From: Clostridiales bacterium
GTDB taxonomy: Bacteria; Bacillota; Clostridia; Saccharofermentanales; UBA5734
DNA: 5,773 nucleotides
Assembly (NCBI GenBank): GCA_007135995.1
Contig: SLHU01000027.1
Coordinates: 1-5,773 of the forward strand
Direction: 5' to 3'
This document shows, one piece after another, positions 1 through 5,773 of this stretch. The notes beneath the pieces were generated by a model. That model did no database searches, was not told the origin of the DNA, and saw nothing but the letters and a program-made list of their open reading frames with translations. The position numbers and the translations under genes are program-made. The first letter of the stretch is position 1; each line of letters opens with the position of its first letter.

Positions 1-889
1 TCTTATTCAGATCATCATACCAGGCAGGATCAAACTGATAGCTTCCAGCATCCGCATAGTACGCATTCAATGCTTCACGGTAGGCTTTCACAACAGTGGC
101 AGTATAGAAACTGCTCTTTGTTCGTCCCTCAATTTTAAAACTGCCGATACCTGCATCGATCAGCTCAGGCAGATGCTCAATCATACACAAATCCCTGGAA
201 CTCAGCAGATAACTGCCTTGCTGGTCTTGTTCAAGAAGCAGCGGATGATCCTGATGCTGTGCTTCAGTCAGCTGCCACGACCAGCGGCAGGGCTGTGCAC
301 ATTCGCCGTGGTTCGCGTCGCGACCTGTCAGCAGGTTTGACAGCAGACAGCGTCCTGACCAGGCCATACACATGGCGCCATGAACAAAGACCTCAAGCTC
401 CAGATCATCAGGAATGTCTGATCGGATTGTTCTTATTTCCCTGATACTGAGCTCCCGCGCGAGAATGATCCGCCTTACACCTTGTTCATACCAGAATCGG
501 CAGGTTTCGGCATTCGTTACACTTGCCTGGGTGCTGATATGCAGCGGCACGTCCGGACACAGGCGACGTGCCATAGACAAAACGCCCGGGTCAGCAACAA
601 TAAGGCCATCGGGCTTTATCTGATTCATCGCACGCAGATGTGTTTCAAGTTCAGGCAAATCAGATTGTCTGGCGAAAAGATTAACTGCCAGATAAGCCTT
701 TACCTGATATCTTTTCGCGTATGCAACTGCCTGCTGCAGCTGCTGCAGCTCAAAGCTGGCAGCTTGTGTTCGCAAACTTAAGGAACCGCTGCCCATATAA
801 ACAGCATCAGCGCCATACAAAATGGCGGTCTCGAGCTTCTCTTGTGAGCCAGCTGGCGCGAGAAGTTCAACTTTTTTTATTTTGCTCAT
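1..889 (-). CDS. trhP: U32-family tRNA hydroxylase TrhP-like (partial, 3' end outside window)
   Basis: The reading frame runs from ATG at 889 to the window edge without a stop, giving 296 residues; the C-terminus is missing (family proteins are roughly 400-450 aa). The N-terminus VELLAPAG (residues 7-14) and the U32 signature around EVFVHGAMC...GRC (166-181) are visible, followed by GECAQPCR (195-202) and FKIEGR (251-256). Cys174, Cys181, Cys197 (or Cys201) and Cys235 are spaced like the iron-sulfur cluster ligands of other U32 proteins, from memory of UbiU. Despite the 'peptidase U32' label, close relatives (E. coli YegQ/TrhP, B. subtilis YrrN/YrrO) perform prephenate-dependent hydroxylation of tRNA U34 to ho5U in the cytoplasm. 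An in-frame TAA lies 21 nt upstream of the ATG, so no earlier start is likely. The SD is weak (GAAAGAAG at 897-904). The gene follows mltG by 46 nt and is probably co-transcribed. RlhA, or another U32 subgroup, is the main alternative. Confidence 0.9.
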   Translation of the reverse strand, partial: MSKIKKVELLAPAGSQEKLETAILYGADAVYMGSGSLSLRTQAASFELQQLQQAVAYAKRYQVKAYLAVNLFARQSDLPELETHLRAMNQIKPDGLIVADPGVLSMARRLCPDVPLHISTQASVTNAETCRFWYEQGVRRIILARELSIREIRTIRSDIPDDLELEVFVHGAMCMAWSGRCLLSNLLTGRDANHGECAQPCRWSWQLTEAQHQDHPLLLEQDQQGSYLLSSRDLCMIEHLPELIDAGIGSFKIEGRTKSSFYTATVVKAYREALNAYYADAGSYQFDPAWYDDLNK

Positions 890-935
890 TATGGTTCTTC
901 TTTCAGTTTAATTGGTGACAGCGCTCATTCTGGCT

Positions 936-2264
936 TTATTCCAGCGCTTCGAAATATGCATCAATATTACGCTGATGCTGTTCAAAGTCTCTGGCAAAAT
1001 CTGTTCCGCCGTCTATGTTTGCGGAGAAGAAATAATACTGGTGATTTTCAGGATAAAGCGCGGCCAGTATGGCTGCCCGGCCGGGAGAATTGATCGGCCC
1101 CGGCGGCAACCCCGAATGAAAGTATGTGTTGTAGGGATTGTCACTGAACTGTTCCAGCTGAGCTGTGCTCAGCCACATCACCGGTTCCAGTCCGTTTTCT
1201 TTGCGAATATAATTGATCGTCGGATCAGCACTCATGGTCCAGCCTTCATCATTCAATCGGTTCATATAAACGCCGGCCACCATGCGCATCTCAATTTCAT
1301 CACTCGTTTCAGCCTGAACGATAGACGCGAGTGTGATCACTTCATCCATGGTCATGCCCAGCTGCTCAGCACGTTCATAATACAGTCCGCCTGACTGTCC
1401 AAGCCTGAACTCTGTATTGTTGAGAAACGTACGGATAATCGTTTCTTCATCTGTATTCAGGTCAAAATCATAGGTGTCTGGAAACAAATACCCCTGCAGG
1501 ATCCATTCGCGCCCTTCACGAATCTGAATTTGTCTGACAAAATCATAATCTATAAAACGCTGCGGGTTTTGAACCAGCCGATCTAATATTTCTTCATCGA
1601 AATTGAGCTGTGCGTCCTGCAGCCGCTGCTTGATCTCACGATATGTCAGGCCCTCCGGAAACGTGACGCGGACCGACTGAGGTTTTTGAACCAGGCTGTA
1701 CATAATCTCATCATATGTCATTGACTTAAACAAAAAATGGGTGCCGGCCATATAAGCACCGTCAAAACCATTAAACCTGGACAGAATCGAAAAAACGAAA
1801 GGATTGCTGATCATGTCCTGCTCATATAAACTTTCAGCGATCGCCTGTGTATCAGCTCCGCGCGGAATAAAGAGTTCAATGATTTCCTCTTCAGGCAAAA
1901 ACCCCCGGTCATCATAAGGCGCGGCAAAGGAGAGGCCCTGATCAATCAGGTATTCCGGCAAGCCTGCAGTATCAAGCTCAAACGGAATCGTCAGCCGATA
2001 ATGCAGCACATCCAGCGGGACTTCCCGCTCCGCAAGATACGCTGATACGGAGCGCATGTCAGTTTCAGGCGGCACTTTGAGATCGACAATAATGTCTTCA
2101 GGTACATAACCGGTCTCACCATAGAGCGTATCATAATAATCAAAGCGTTCATTCTGCGACATGACATAGGTAAATCCGAAATAAAATCCGGCCGCGGAGA
2201 CAGCCAGCAAGATGAAGAGCACCAGAACAATGGTGATGGTACGTGTAATACTTTTGGCAATCAT
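936..2264 (-). CDS. mltG: MltG, endolytic murein transglycosylase (YceG family)
   Basis: This 442-aa protein cleaves nascent peptidoglycan glycan strands at the outer face of the cytoplasmic membrane, which limits glycan length. A single N-terminal membrane anchor covers about residues 11-34 after a short basic cytoplasmic tail. LysM-like units follow (about 128-191, plus an apparent extra one at 57-91), then the YceG catalytic domain. In that domain I see LASIVQAET with the invariant Glu at 319, VAGVYMNRL (329-337), DPT (347-349), and an NPYNTY...GLPPGPI block (376-392). The protein is longer than E. coli MltG (about 340 aa), which fits the extra N-terminal unit. ATG at 2264 is preferred over the upstream ATG at 2312. 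It has GGGAGGA 6 nt upstream, and the usual short tail-plus-anchor topology starts there, whereas the longer version would add an atypical Cys/Gly-rich stretch. The gene is 90 nt after typA with no terminator between them, and 46 nt before trhP. In B. subtilis the homologue yrrL sits in a similar neighbourhood. Confidence 0.96.
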   Translation of the reverse strand: MIAKSITRTITIVLVLFILLAVSAAGFYFGFTYVMSQNERFDYYDTLYGETGYVPEDIIVDLKVPPETDMRSVSAYLAEREVPLDVLHYRLTIPFELDTAGLPEYLIDQGLSFAAPYDDRGFLPEEEIIELFIPRGADTQAIAESLYEQDMISNPFVFSILSRFNGFDGAYMAGTHFLFKSMTYDEIMYSLVQKPQSVRVTFPEGLTYREIKQRLQDAQLNFDEEILDRLVQNPQRFIDYDFVRQIQIREGREWILQGYLFPDTYDFDLNTDEETIIRTFLNNTEFRLGQSGGLYYERAEQLGMTMDEVITLASIVQAETSDEIEMRMVAGVYMNRLNDEGWTMSADPTINYIRKENGLEPVMWLSTAQLEQFSDNPYNTYFHSGLPPGPINSPGRAAILAALYPENHQYYFFSANIDGGTDFARDFEQHQRNIDAYFEALE

Positions 2265-2270
2265 ATAGCA

Positions 2271-2277
2271 TCCTCCC
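2271..2277 (-). promoter_or_regulatory. Ribosome binding site of mltG
   Basis: The minus strand reads GGGAGGA, followed by a 6-nt spacer to ATG at 2264. This strong Shine-Dalgarno match decides the mltG start in favour of 2264. It lies inside the longer frame that begins at 2312. Confidence 0.85.
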
Positions 2278-2354
2278 GATCCAGACGGGCAGCACTTAAC
2301 CAGATTCGTCACCTGTGAGGTTTGACTGGCTTCTTTGTCCGGGTGTCTTGTTTG

Positions 2355-4205
2355 TCAGGCGCGCGATTTCTGCCTGGCTCTTTGATCCGCATTGAGAATC
2401 CGCTTGCGCAGCCGGATGGATTTAGGTGTAATTTCTATCAGTTCATCATCATCAACAAACTCAAGATGCTGTTCCAGACTAAGGATATTCGGCGGTACCA
2501 GTCTGAGCGCGTCATCTGACCCGGAAGCACGAATATTTGTCACATGCTTCTTCTTACAGACATTAACGACGATGTCTTCATTTTTCGGTGATTTGCCTAC
2601 GATCATACCGGCATAAACCGGTGTTCCTGCACCGATCATAAGCTGACCGCGTTCCTGCGCATGGTAAAGACCGTACGCCACTGCTTCACCTGTTTCCCAG
2701 GCGACAAGCACACCGTGTTTTCGCGTTTCGATTTCTCCTTTATAAGGCTCAAAACCACTAATAACGCTGTTCATTATACCATTGCCCTTTGTATCGGTCA
2801 AAAACTCAGAACGATAGCCGATCAGACCTCGGGACGGAATTGTGAACTCCAGTCTCGAATAGCCCTTTTCCGGCGGCAGCATATTGATCAGCTCTGCACG
2901 GCGGCGACCCATTTTCTCAATCACAACGCCTACAAAATTCTCCGGCACATCAATCAGAACCAGTTCCACGGGTTCTACTTGAACACCATCTGCTTCTTTG
3001 ATAATAACGCGAGGCTTTGATACTTGACATTCATAGCCTTCCCGCCGCATTGTCTCAATCAGAATCGACAGATGCAGCTCACCGCGGCCTTTGACAATAA
3101 ATGACTCGGTTGTATCTGTTTCTTCCAGGCGCATCGACACATTCGTCTCCATTTCACGGAAAAGACGCTCCCTCAGCTGCCGGGATGTCACAAACTTACC
3201 TTCTTTGCCTGCAAAAGGACTGTCATTCACGCTGAAGGTCATCGCGATTGTCGGCTCATCTATATTTACGAATGGAAGTGGTTCGGGATGGTTCAGACTG
3301 CAGATCGTATCGCCAATATTAATTTCAGGGATACCGGCCAGACAGACAATCTCTCCGAGCGAAGCAGTCTCAGTTTCAACTCTGCTAAGGCCTTCATAAC
3401 GAAACAGCTTGACTACTTTTGATTGTTTTTGAGACTGATCATCAAATCCGCAGACGATGACTTGCTGTGCTTTGCTGACGGTACCCCTCTCAATCCGGCC
3501 AATGGCAATGCGCCCAATGTAGTTGTCATAGTCAATATTCGACACGAGTATCTGCAAAGGCGCGGTTTCGTCTCCAACAGGGCAGGGGATGGTTTCGCGT
3601 ATCGCTTCAAACACGGGTCTGAAGCTATAGCGTTCCGCTGCCTGAGGAAGGTTTGCCAACAGCTCTGATGCGTCTTTCGCGGCATAGCCATCTCTGGCTG
3701 ACGCGAATAGCACGGGAAAGTCCAACTGGTCATCGTCAGCACCCAGCTCAATGAAAAGCTCCAGTACCATGTCTTCTACTTCAGCCGGGCGGGCATCTGG
3801 CCGGTCAATTTTATTAATCAGGACGATTGGCTTCAGACCCATGTCAAGCGCTTTGCGAAGAACAAAGCGTGTCTGCGGCATCGGCCCGTCATAAGCGTCC
3901 ACAACCAGCATAACACCATCTACCATTTTCAGAACGCGCTCAACCTCACCGCCGAAATCAGCATGGCCAGGTGTGTCAACGATATTAATCCGTAATTCTT
4001 CAAATATCACAGCTGTATTTTTTGATAAAATCGTGATGCCTCTTTCTCGTTCAAGATCGTTAGAGTCCATCACCTGATCAACAATTTGTTCGTTGTCCCG
4101 AAAGGTTCCGCTTTGGTGCAGCAAAGCATCCACAACGGTTGTCTTGCCGTGATCAACGTGGGCAATTATAGCGATATTCCTCAGGGTTTCCATTTTTCTA
4201 GTCAC
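2355..4205 (-). CDS. typA: TypA/BipA, ribosome-associated translational GTPase
   Basis: TypA/BipA is a cytoplasmic GTPase of the EF-G/LepA class that binds the 70S ribosome and supports 50S maturation, especially under stress or cold. From a GTG start the product has 616 residues, within the family's usual size. G motifs are all present: AHVDHGKT (15-22), RERGIT (53-58), DTPGH (77-81), NKID (131-134) and SAR (169-171). The beta-barrel domain II follows, then the domain III/V region with GRGELHLS (373-380) and the BipA-specific C-terminal domain with [14 protein letters not shown] (456-469). The C-terminus ends in a basic tail. GTG at 4205 puts the start 8 residues before [13 protein letters not shown], as in homologues, and has AGGAAGGAAG with an 8-nt spacer. 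An in-frame ATG at 4235, with TAAGGA 6 nt upstream, would add ten residues and cannot be excluded. The spacer from der is 62 nt (32 nt if 4235 is used); mltG follows 90 nt downstream. Confidence 0.97.
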   Translation of the reverse strand: MTRKMETLRNIAIIAHVDHGKTTVVDALLHQSGTFRDNEQIVDQVMDSNDLERERGITILSKNTAVIFEELRINIVDTPGHADFGGEVERVLKMVDGVMLVVDAYDGPMPQTRFVLRKALDMGLKPIVLINKIDRPDARPAEVEDMVLELFIELGADDDQLDFPVLFASARDGYAAKDASELLANLPQAAERYSFRPVFEAIRETIPCPVGDETAPLQILVSNIDYDNYIGRIAIGRIERGTVSKAQQVIVCGFDDQSQKQSKVVKLFRYEGLSRVETETASLGEIVCLAGIPEINIGDTICSLNHPEPLPFVNIDEPTIAMTFSVNDSPFAGKEGKFVTSRQLRERLFREMETNVSMRLEETDTTESFIVKGRGELHLSILIETMRREGYECQVSKPRVIIKEADGVQVEPVELVLIDVPENFVGVVIEKMGRRRAELINMLPPEKGYSRLEFTIPSRGLIGYRSEFLTDTKGNGIMNSVISGFEPYKGEIETRKHGVLVAWETGEAVAYGLYHAQERGQLMIGAGTPVYAGMIVGKSPKNEDIVVNVCKKKHVTNIRASGSDDALRLVPPNILSLEQHLEFVDDDELIEITPKSIRLRKRILNADQRARQKSRA

Positions 4206-4213
4206 GAAATAAT

Positions 4214-4223
4214 CTTCCTTCCT
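4214..4223 (-). promoter_or_regulatory. Ribosome binding site supporting the GTG start of typA
   Basis: The minus strand reads AGGAAGGAAG, ending 8 nt before GTG at 4205. A competing site, TAAGGA (4241-4246), lies 6 nt before ATG at 4235. Spacing and homologue N-termini favour the GTG, while the codon identity favours the ATG. Confidence 0.5.
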
Positions 4224-4244
4224 GTCCTGTTCCATTCATGTTCC

Positions 4245-4288
4245 TTACGATGATTGATATGCTTTATTTACGGTGATTGATCTTTATT
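4245..4288 (-). repeat. Imperfect tandem duplication across the der stop codon
   Basis: Two copies of a 21-24 nt unit lie head to tail: 4268-4288 (21 nt, the last codons and stop of der) and 4245-4268 (24 nt, in the der-typA spacer). On the minus strand both start AATAAAG and end CGTAA. Between these they share TCAATCA, with a 3-nt length difference and one substitution. The second copy ends in the TAAGG that forms the SD-like site before ATG 4235. Confidence 0.75.
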
Positions 4289-5599
4289 CTTTGGCCGCAG
4301 CAGGAACCAGACCGGGTTGCCTTTGAATCCAAAGCTCTTGCGCAGCTGATTTTCAAGATAACGTTCATATGAGAAATGCATCAGATCACGGTCATTAATG
4401 AACAGCGCAATCTGCGGCGGACTGACTCCCACTTGAGTTGCGTAATAAATACGCAGATGACGCCCTTTGTCCTGAGGCGTCGGCACCATGGCGACTGCGT
4501 CACTAATCACATCATTCAGCAGACCTGTTGTCAGCCTTTTTTTCGATTGTTCATACACTTCATTGATCAGCTTAAATAAGCCGCTGATCCGCTGTCCGGT
4601 TTTCGCTGAAACAAAAACAATCGGCGCATAAAGCATATATGCGAATTTTCCCTTAACATCACGGCTGAAGTGCTCCAGCGTTCCTGTTTCCTTGTCAATC
4701 AGATCCCACTTATTGACAACAAGTATCGACGCTTTGCCGCTGTTGTGGGCATATCCGGCAACTTTCGTGTCTTGTTCAGTCACACCTTTTTCGGCATCAA
4801 TCATAATCAGACAGACAGATGAGCGGTCGATGGCTGCCAGCGAGCGAATCATACTGTATTTTTCAACACTATCTTCTATACGGCTTTTTTTTCTCAGCCC
4901 GGCAGTATCAATCAGTGTGTAATGGCCATACTGATTATCAAGATCAGAATCAACCGCGTCTCTGGTTGTTCCCGGCTGTTCTGAGACAATGGTCCGGTCT
5001 TCTCCCAGCATGCGGTTGATAATCGATGATTTACCAGCGTTGGGCCTGCCGATCACAGCAATTCTGATCCGTTCATCAGACTCTTCCTCACTTTTTTCAG
5101 GTGGAAAATGTGAATGAATCACGTCAAGCAGTTCGCCGAAGCCAAGCCGGTGCGCCGCGGAAACAGCATATATCTCACCAAGGCCAAGATTATAAAACTC
5201 ATATACTTCAGGCGGCAAATGACCTGGCTGATCAGCTTTATTGACAGTCAGCACTACTGGCTTTCCGGATTTTCTGAGCAAAGCCGCGATATCCTGATCA
5301 TCGGCTGTCATGCCGGTTTTCATATCAACCAGAAAGACAATGACATCAGCCGTTTCAACAGCGATGTAAGCCTGGTCGCGCATTTGGCGCAAAATAGAGT
5401 CATTCGTATTTGGTTCTATGCCACCCGTATCTACAATAGAAAAACGTCTGCCGCGCCAGTCAGATTCAGCATAAACACGGTCACGGGTCACACCGGGCAT
5501 GTCATCTACAATCGAGATGCGTTCACCGGCAAGTACATTAAAAAACGTTGATTTTCCGACATTCGGTCTGCCAATAACGGCTACAATTGGTTTACTCAT
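4268..5599 (-). CDS. der: Der (EngA), double-domain ribosome assembly GTPase
   Basis: Der is an essential cytoplasmic GTPase needed for late assembly of the 50S subunit. The 443-residue product has the full layout. G domain 1 carries GRPNVGKS (10-17), DTGG (57-60), NKAD (120-123) and SAA (147-149). An acidic linker (about 168-176) follows. G domain 2 carries GRPNAGKS (184-191), DTAG (231-234), NKWD (296-299) and SAK (331-333). The C-terminal KH-like domain (about 355-435) includes LNDVISDAVAMVPTP and IYYATQV, which closely resemble Gram-positive homologues. ATG at 5599 is chosen because AAAGGAG lies 9 nt upstream and MSKPIVAVIGRPNVGKS is the expected N-terminus; the frame could open at 5722, but those 41 extra residues overlap the upstream gene. 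Der overlaps the DUF512 gene by 8 nt, which suggests translational coupling, and typA follows after 62 nt. All key nucleotide-binding residues are present. Confidence 0.98.
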   Translation of the reverse strand: MSKPIVAVIGRPNVGKSTFFNVLAGERISIVDDMPGVTRDRVYAESDWRGRRFSIVDTGGIEPNTNDSILRQMRDQAYIAVETADVIVFLVDMKTGMTADDQDIAALLRKSGKPVVLTVNKADQPGHLPPEVYEFYNLGLGEIYAVSAAHRLGFGELLDVIHSHFPPEKSEEESDERIRIAVIGRPNAGKSSIINRMLGEDRTIVSEQPGTTRDAVDSDLDNQYGHYTLIDTAGLRKKSRIEDSVEKYSMIRSLAAIDRSSVCLIMIDAEKGVTEQDTKVAGYAHNSGKASILVVNKWDLIDKETGTLEHFSRDVKGKFAYMLYAPIVFVSAKTGQRISGLFKLINEVYEQSKKRLTTGLLNDVISDAVAMVPTPQDKGRHLRIYYATQVGVSPPQIALFINDRDLMHFSYERYLENQLRKSFGFKGNPVWFLLRPKNKDQSP

Positions 5600-5773
5600 G
5601 GTCTGATTCTCCTTTAGCATCGGCTGCGATGAAATCGTCGCCGGCATGAAAGCCGGGGCATCTGCCGGCCAGACGGCAGATGCTGTCAACCAGTCCGCTG
5701 CCATCTGCCTCGCAAATTTCAACAGGCACCTTCAGCCTCCGGCTGATATCGCTGACCGCCAGGTCATCAAGCA
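5592..5773 (-). CDS. DUF512-family protein, C-terminal end only (partial)
   Basis: The frame is open at the window edge and ends at TAA (5592-5594), showing 59 complete codons. The visible start, LDDLAVSDISRRLKVPVEIC, matches my recollection of the end of the DUF512 domain: a Leu-Asp-Asp turn, a short helix, then a hydrophobic strand. The full protein would be about 430-450 aa, with a PDZ-like N-terminus and a radical-SAM-like core; its function is not established. Position is strong support, since DUF512 genes commonly sit directly upstream of der in Clostridia. The last 22 or so residues (CPGFHAGDD...SDHE) look like a low-complexity tail beyond the domain, and their DNA overlaps a structured stretch and the der ribosome binding site. 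The stop overlaps the der start by 8 nt. Only the C-terminus is visible, so the family call is moderate. Confidence 0.75.
   Translation of the reverse strand, partial: LDDLAVSDISRRLKVPVEICEADGSGLVDSICRLAGRCPGFHAGDDFIAADAKGESDHE
5609..5615 (-). promoter_or_regulatory. Ribosome binding site of der
   Basis: The minus strand reads AAAGGAG with a 9-nt spacer to ATG 5599. It lies inside the last codons of the DUF512 gene, so ribosomes finishing that gene pass through it. It fixes the der start. Confidence 0.85.
5641..5656 (-). other. Short GC-rich hairpin before the der ribosome binding site
   Basis: Arms CCGGC (5641-5645) and GCCGG (5652-5656) pair perfectly around a 6-nt loop. It directly follows the larger hairpin in transcription order and ends 25 nt before the SD of der. 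It lies in coding DNA and has no U-tract, so it is not a terminator. Confidence 0.45.
5658..5683 (-). other. Perfect 10-bp inverted repeat (RNA hairpin) upstream of der
   Basis: Arms GCATCTGCCG (5658-5667) and CGGCAGATGC (5674-5683) are exact reverse complements around a 6-nt loop (5668-5673). The stem has 7 G:C pairs of 10. It sits in the last third of the visible DUF512 coding end, about 60-85 nt before the der ATG. A third copy of the CATCTGCC arm at 5702-5709 can also pair with 5675-5682, giving two mutually exclusive structures. No U-tract follows, so it is not an intrinsic terminator. Confidence 0.6.

Noticed and set aside
731..748. CTGCTGCAG repeated twice inside the U32 gene
   Set aside because: Only two copies, in frame, encoding the Leu-Gln-Gln repeats of a helix; better explained by coding constraint than by a functional repeat.
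1..889. U32 gene product as a protease
   Set aside because: The 'peptidase U32' name is historical. The Cys pattern and overall sequence match the iron-sulfur tRNA/RNA hydroxylation group.
1306..1320. Gln instead of the first Glu in the MltG catalytic motif (SIVQAET versus SIVEKET in E. coli)
   Set aside because: Variation at this position occurs in the family as I recall it, and the Glu two residues later, shared across homologues, is intact. I do not read this as a dead enzyme.
912..1394. A 160-codon plus-strand reading frame opposite mltG
   Set aside because: It is fully antisense to a clear MltG catalytic domain, shows no recognisable motif, and is explained as a shadow of the real gene.
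2261..2312. A longer mltG starting at 2312
   Set aside because: The extra 16 residues would precede the usual short tail-plus-anchor N-terminus, and the strong SD GGGAGGA is placed for ATG 2264.
2300..2329. Possible hairpin in the typA-mltG spacer (outer CCAG/CTGG, inner ACCT/AGGT)
   Set aside because: The stems are only 4 bp each with bulges, and no U-tract follows, so it does not support a terminator or riboswitch call.
5658..5683. The 10-bp hairpin as a Rho-independent terminator
   Set aside because: No run of U follows on either strand, and it lies in coding DNA before an overlapping gene.
5600..5722. A longer der starting at 5722
   Set aside because: The 41 added residues have no counterpart in Der, overlap the DUF512 frame, and the SD AAAGGAG is positioned for ATG 5599.

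Overview
All five genes in this window lie on the minus strand and read from high to low coordinates. In transcription order they are: the last 59 codons of a DUF512-family gene; der (engA), a ribosome-assembly GTPase with two G domains; typA (bipA), a ribosome-associated translational GTPase; mltG, a membrane-anchored endolytic murein transglycosylase; and the first 296 codons of a U32-family gene of the tRNA U34 hydroxylase type (trhP). About 96% of the window is coding. The gaps are an 8-nt overlap (DUF512/der) and spacers of about 62, 90 and 46 nt. No Rho-independent terminator and no convincing promoter is visible between genes, so one polycistronic transcript is the simplest reading.

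The gene set suggests a Bacillota bacterium, more likely Clostridia-like than Bacillus-like. A DUF512 gene directly upstream of der is a familiar clostridial arrangement. The mltG-then-U32 order resembles Bacillus subtilis yrrL-(yrrM)-yrrN-yrrO. The Der and TypA sequences are close in style to Gram-positive homologues, and the SD sequences of der and mltG are strong and purine-rich (AAAGGAG, GGGAGGA). Base composition looks moderate, near 45-50% GC by eye. I cannot name a genus.

Functionally, der and typA serve 50S maturation and translation, and trhP modifies the wobble base of tRNAs. mltG releases nascent glycan strands at the membrane and so links the cluster to envelope growth. This is a housekeeping growth cluster; I see no mobile element, CRISPR array, RNA gene or defence system.

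The most interesting signals are at the nucleotide level. A three-segment complementary arrangement (a perfect 10-bp hairpin plus a competing 8-nt copy) lies in the distal end of the DUF512 gene, just before the der ribosome binding site. A short imperfect tandem duplication spans the der stop codon and supplies part of the typA leader. At the protein level, MltG appears to carry an extra N-terminal copy of its LysM-like unit. The trmR gene that sits between mltG and the U32 genes in B. subtilis is absent here.
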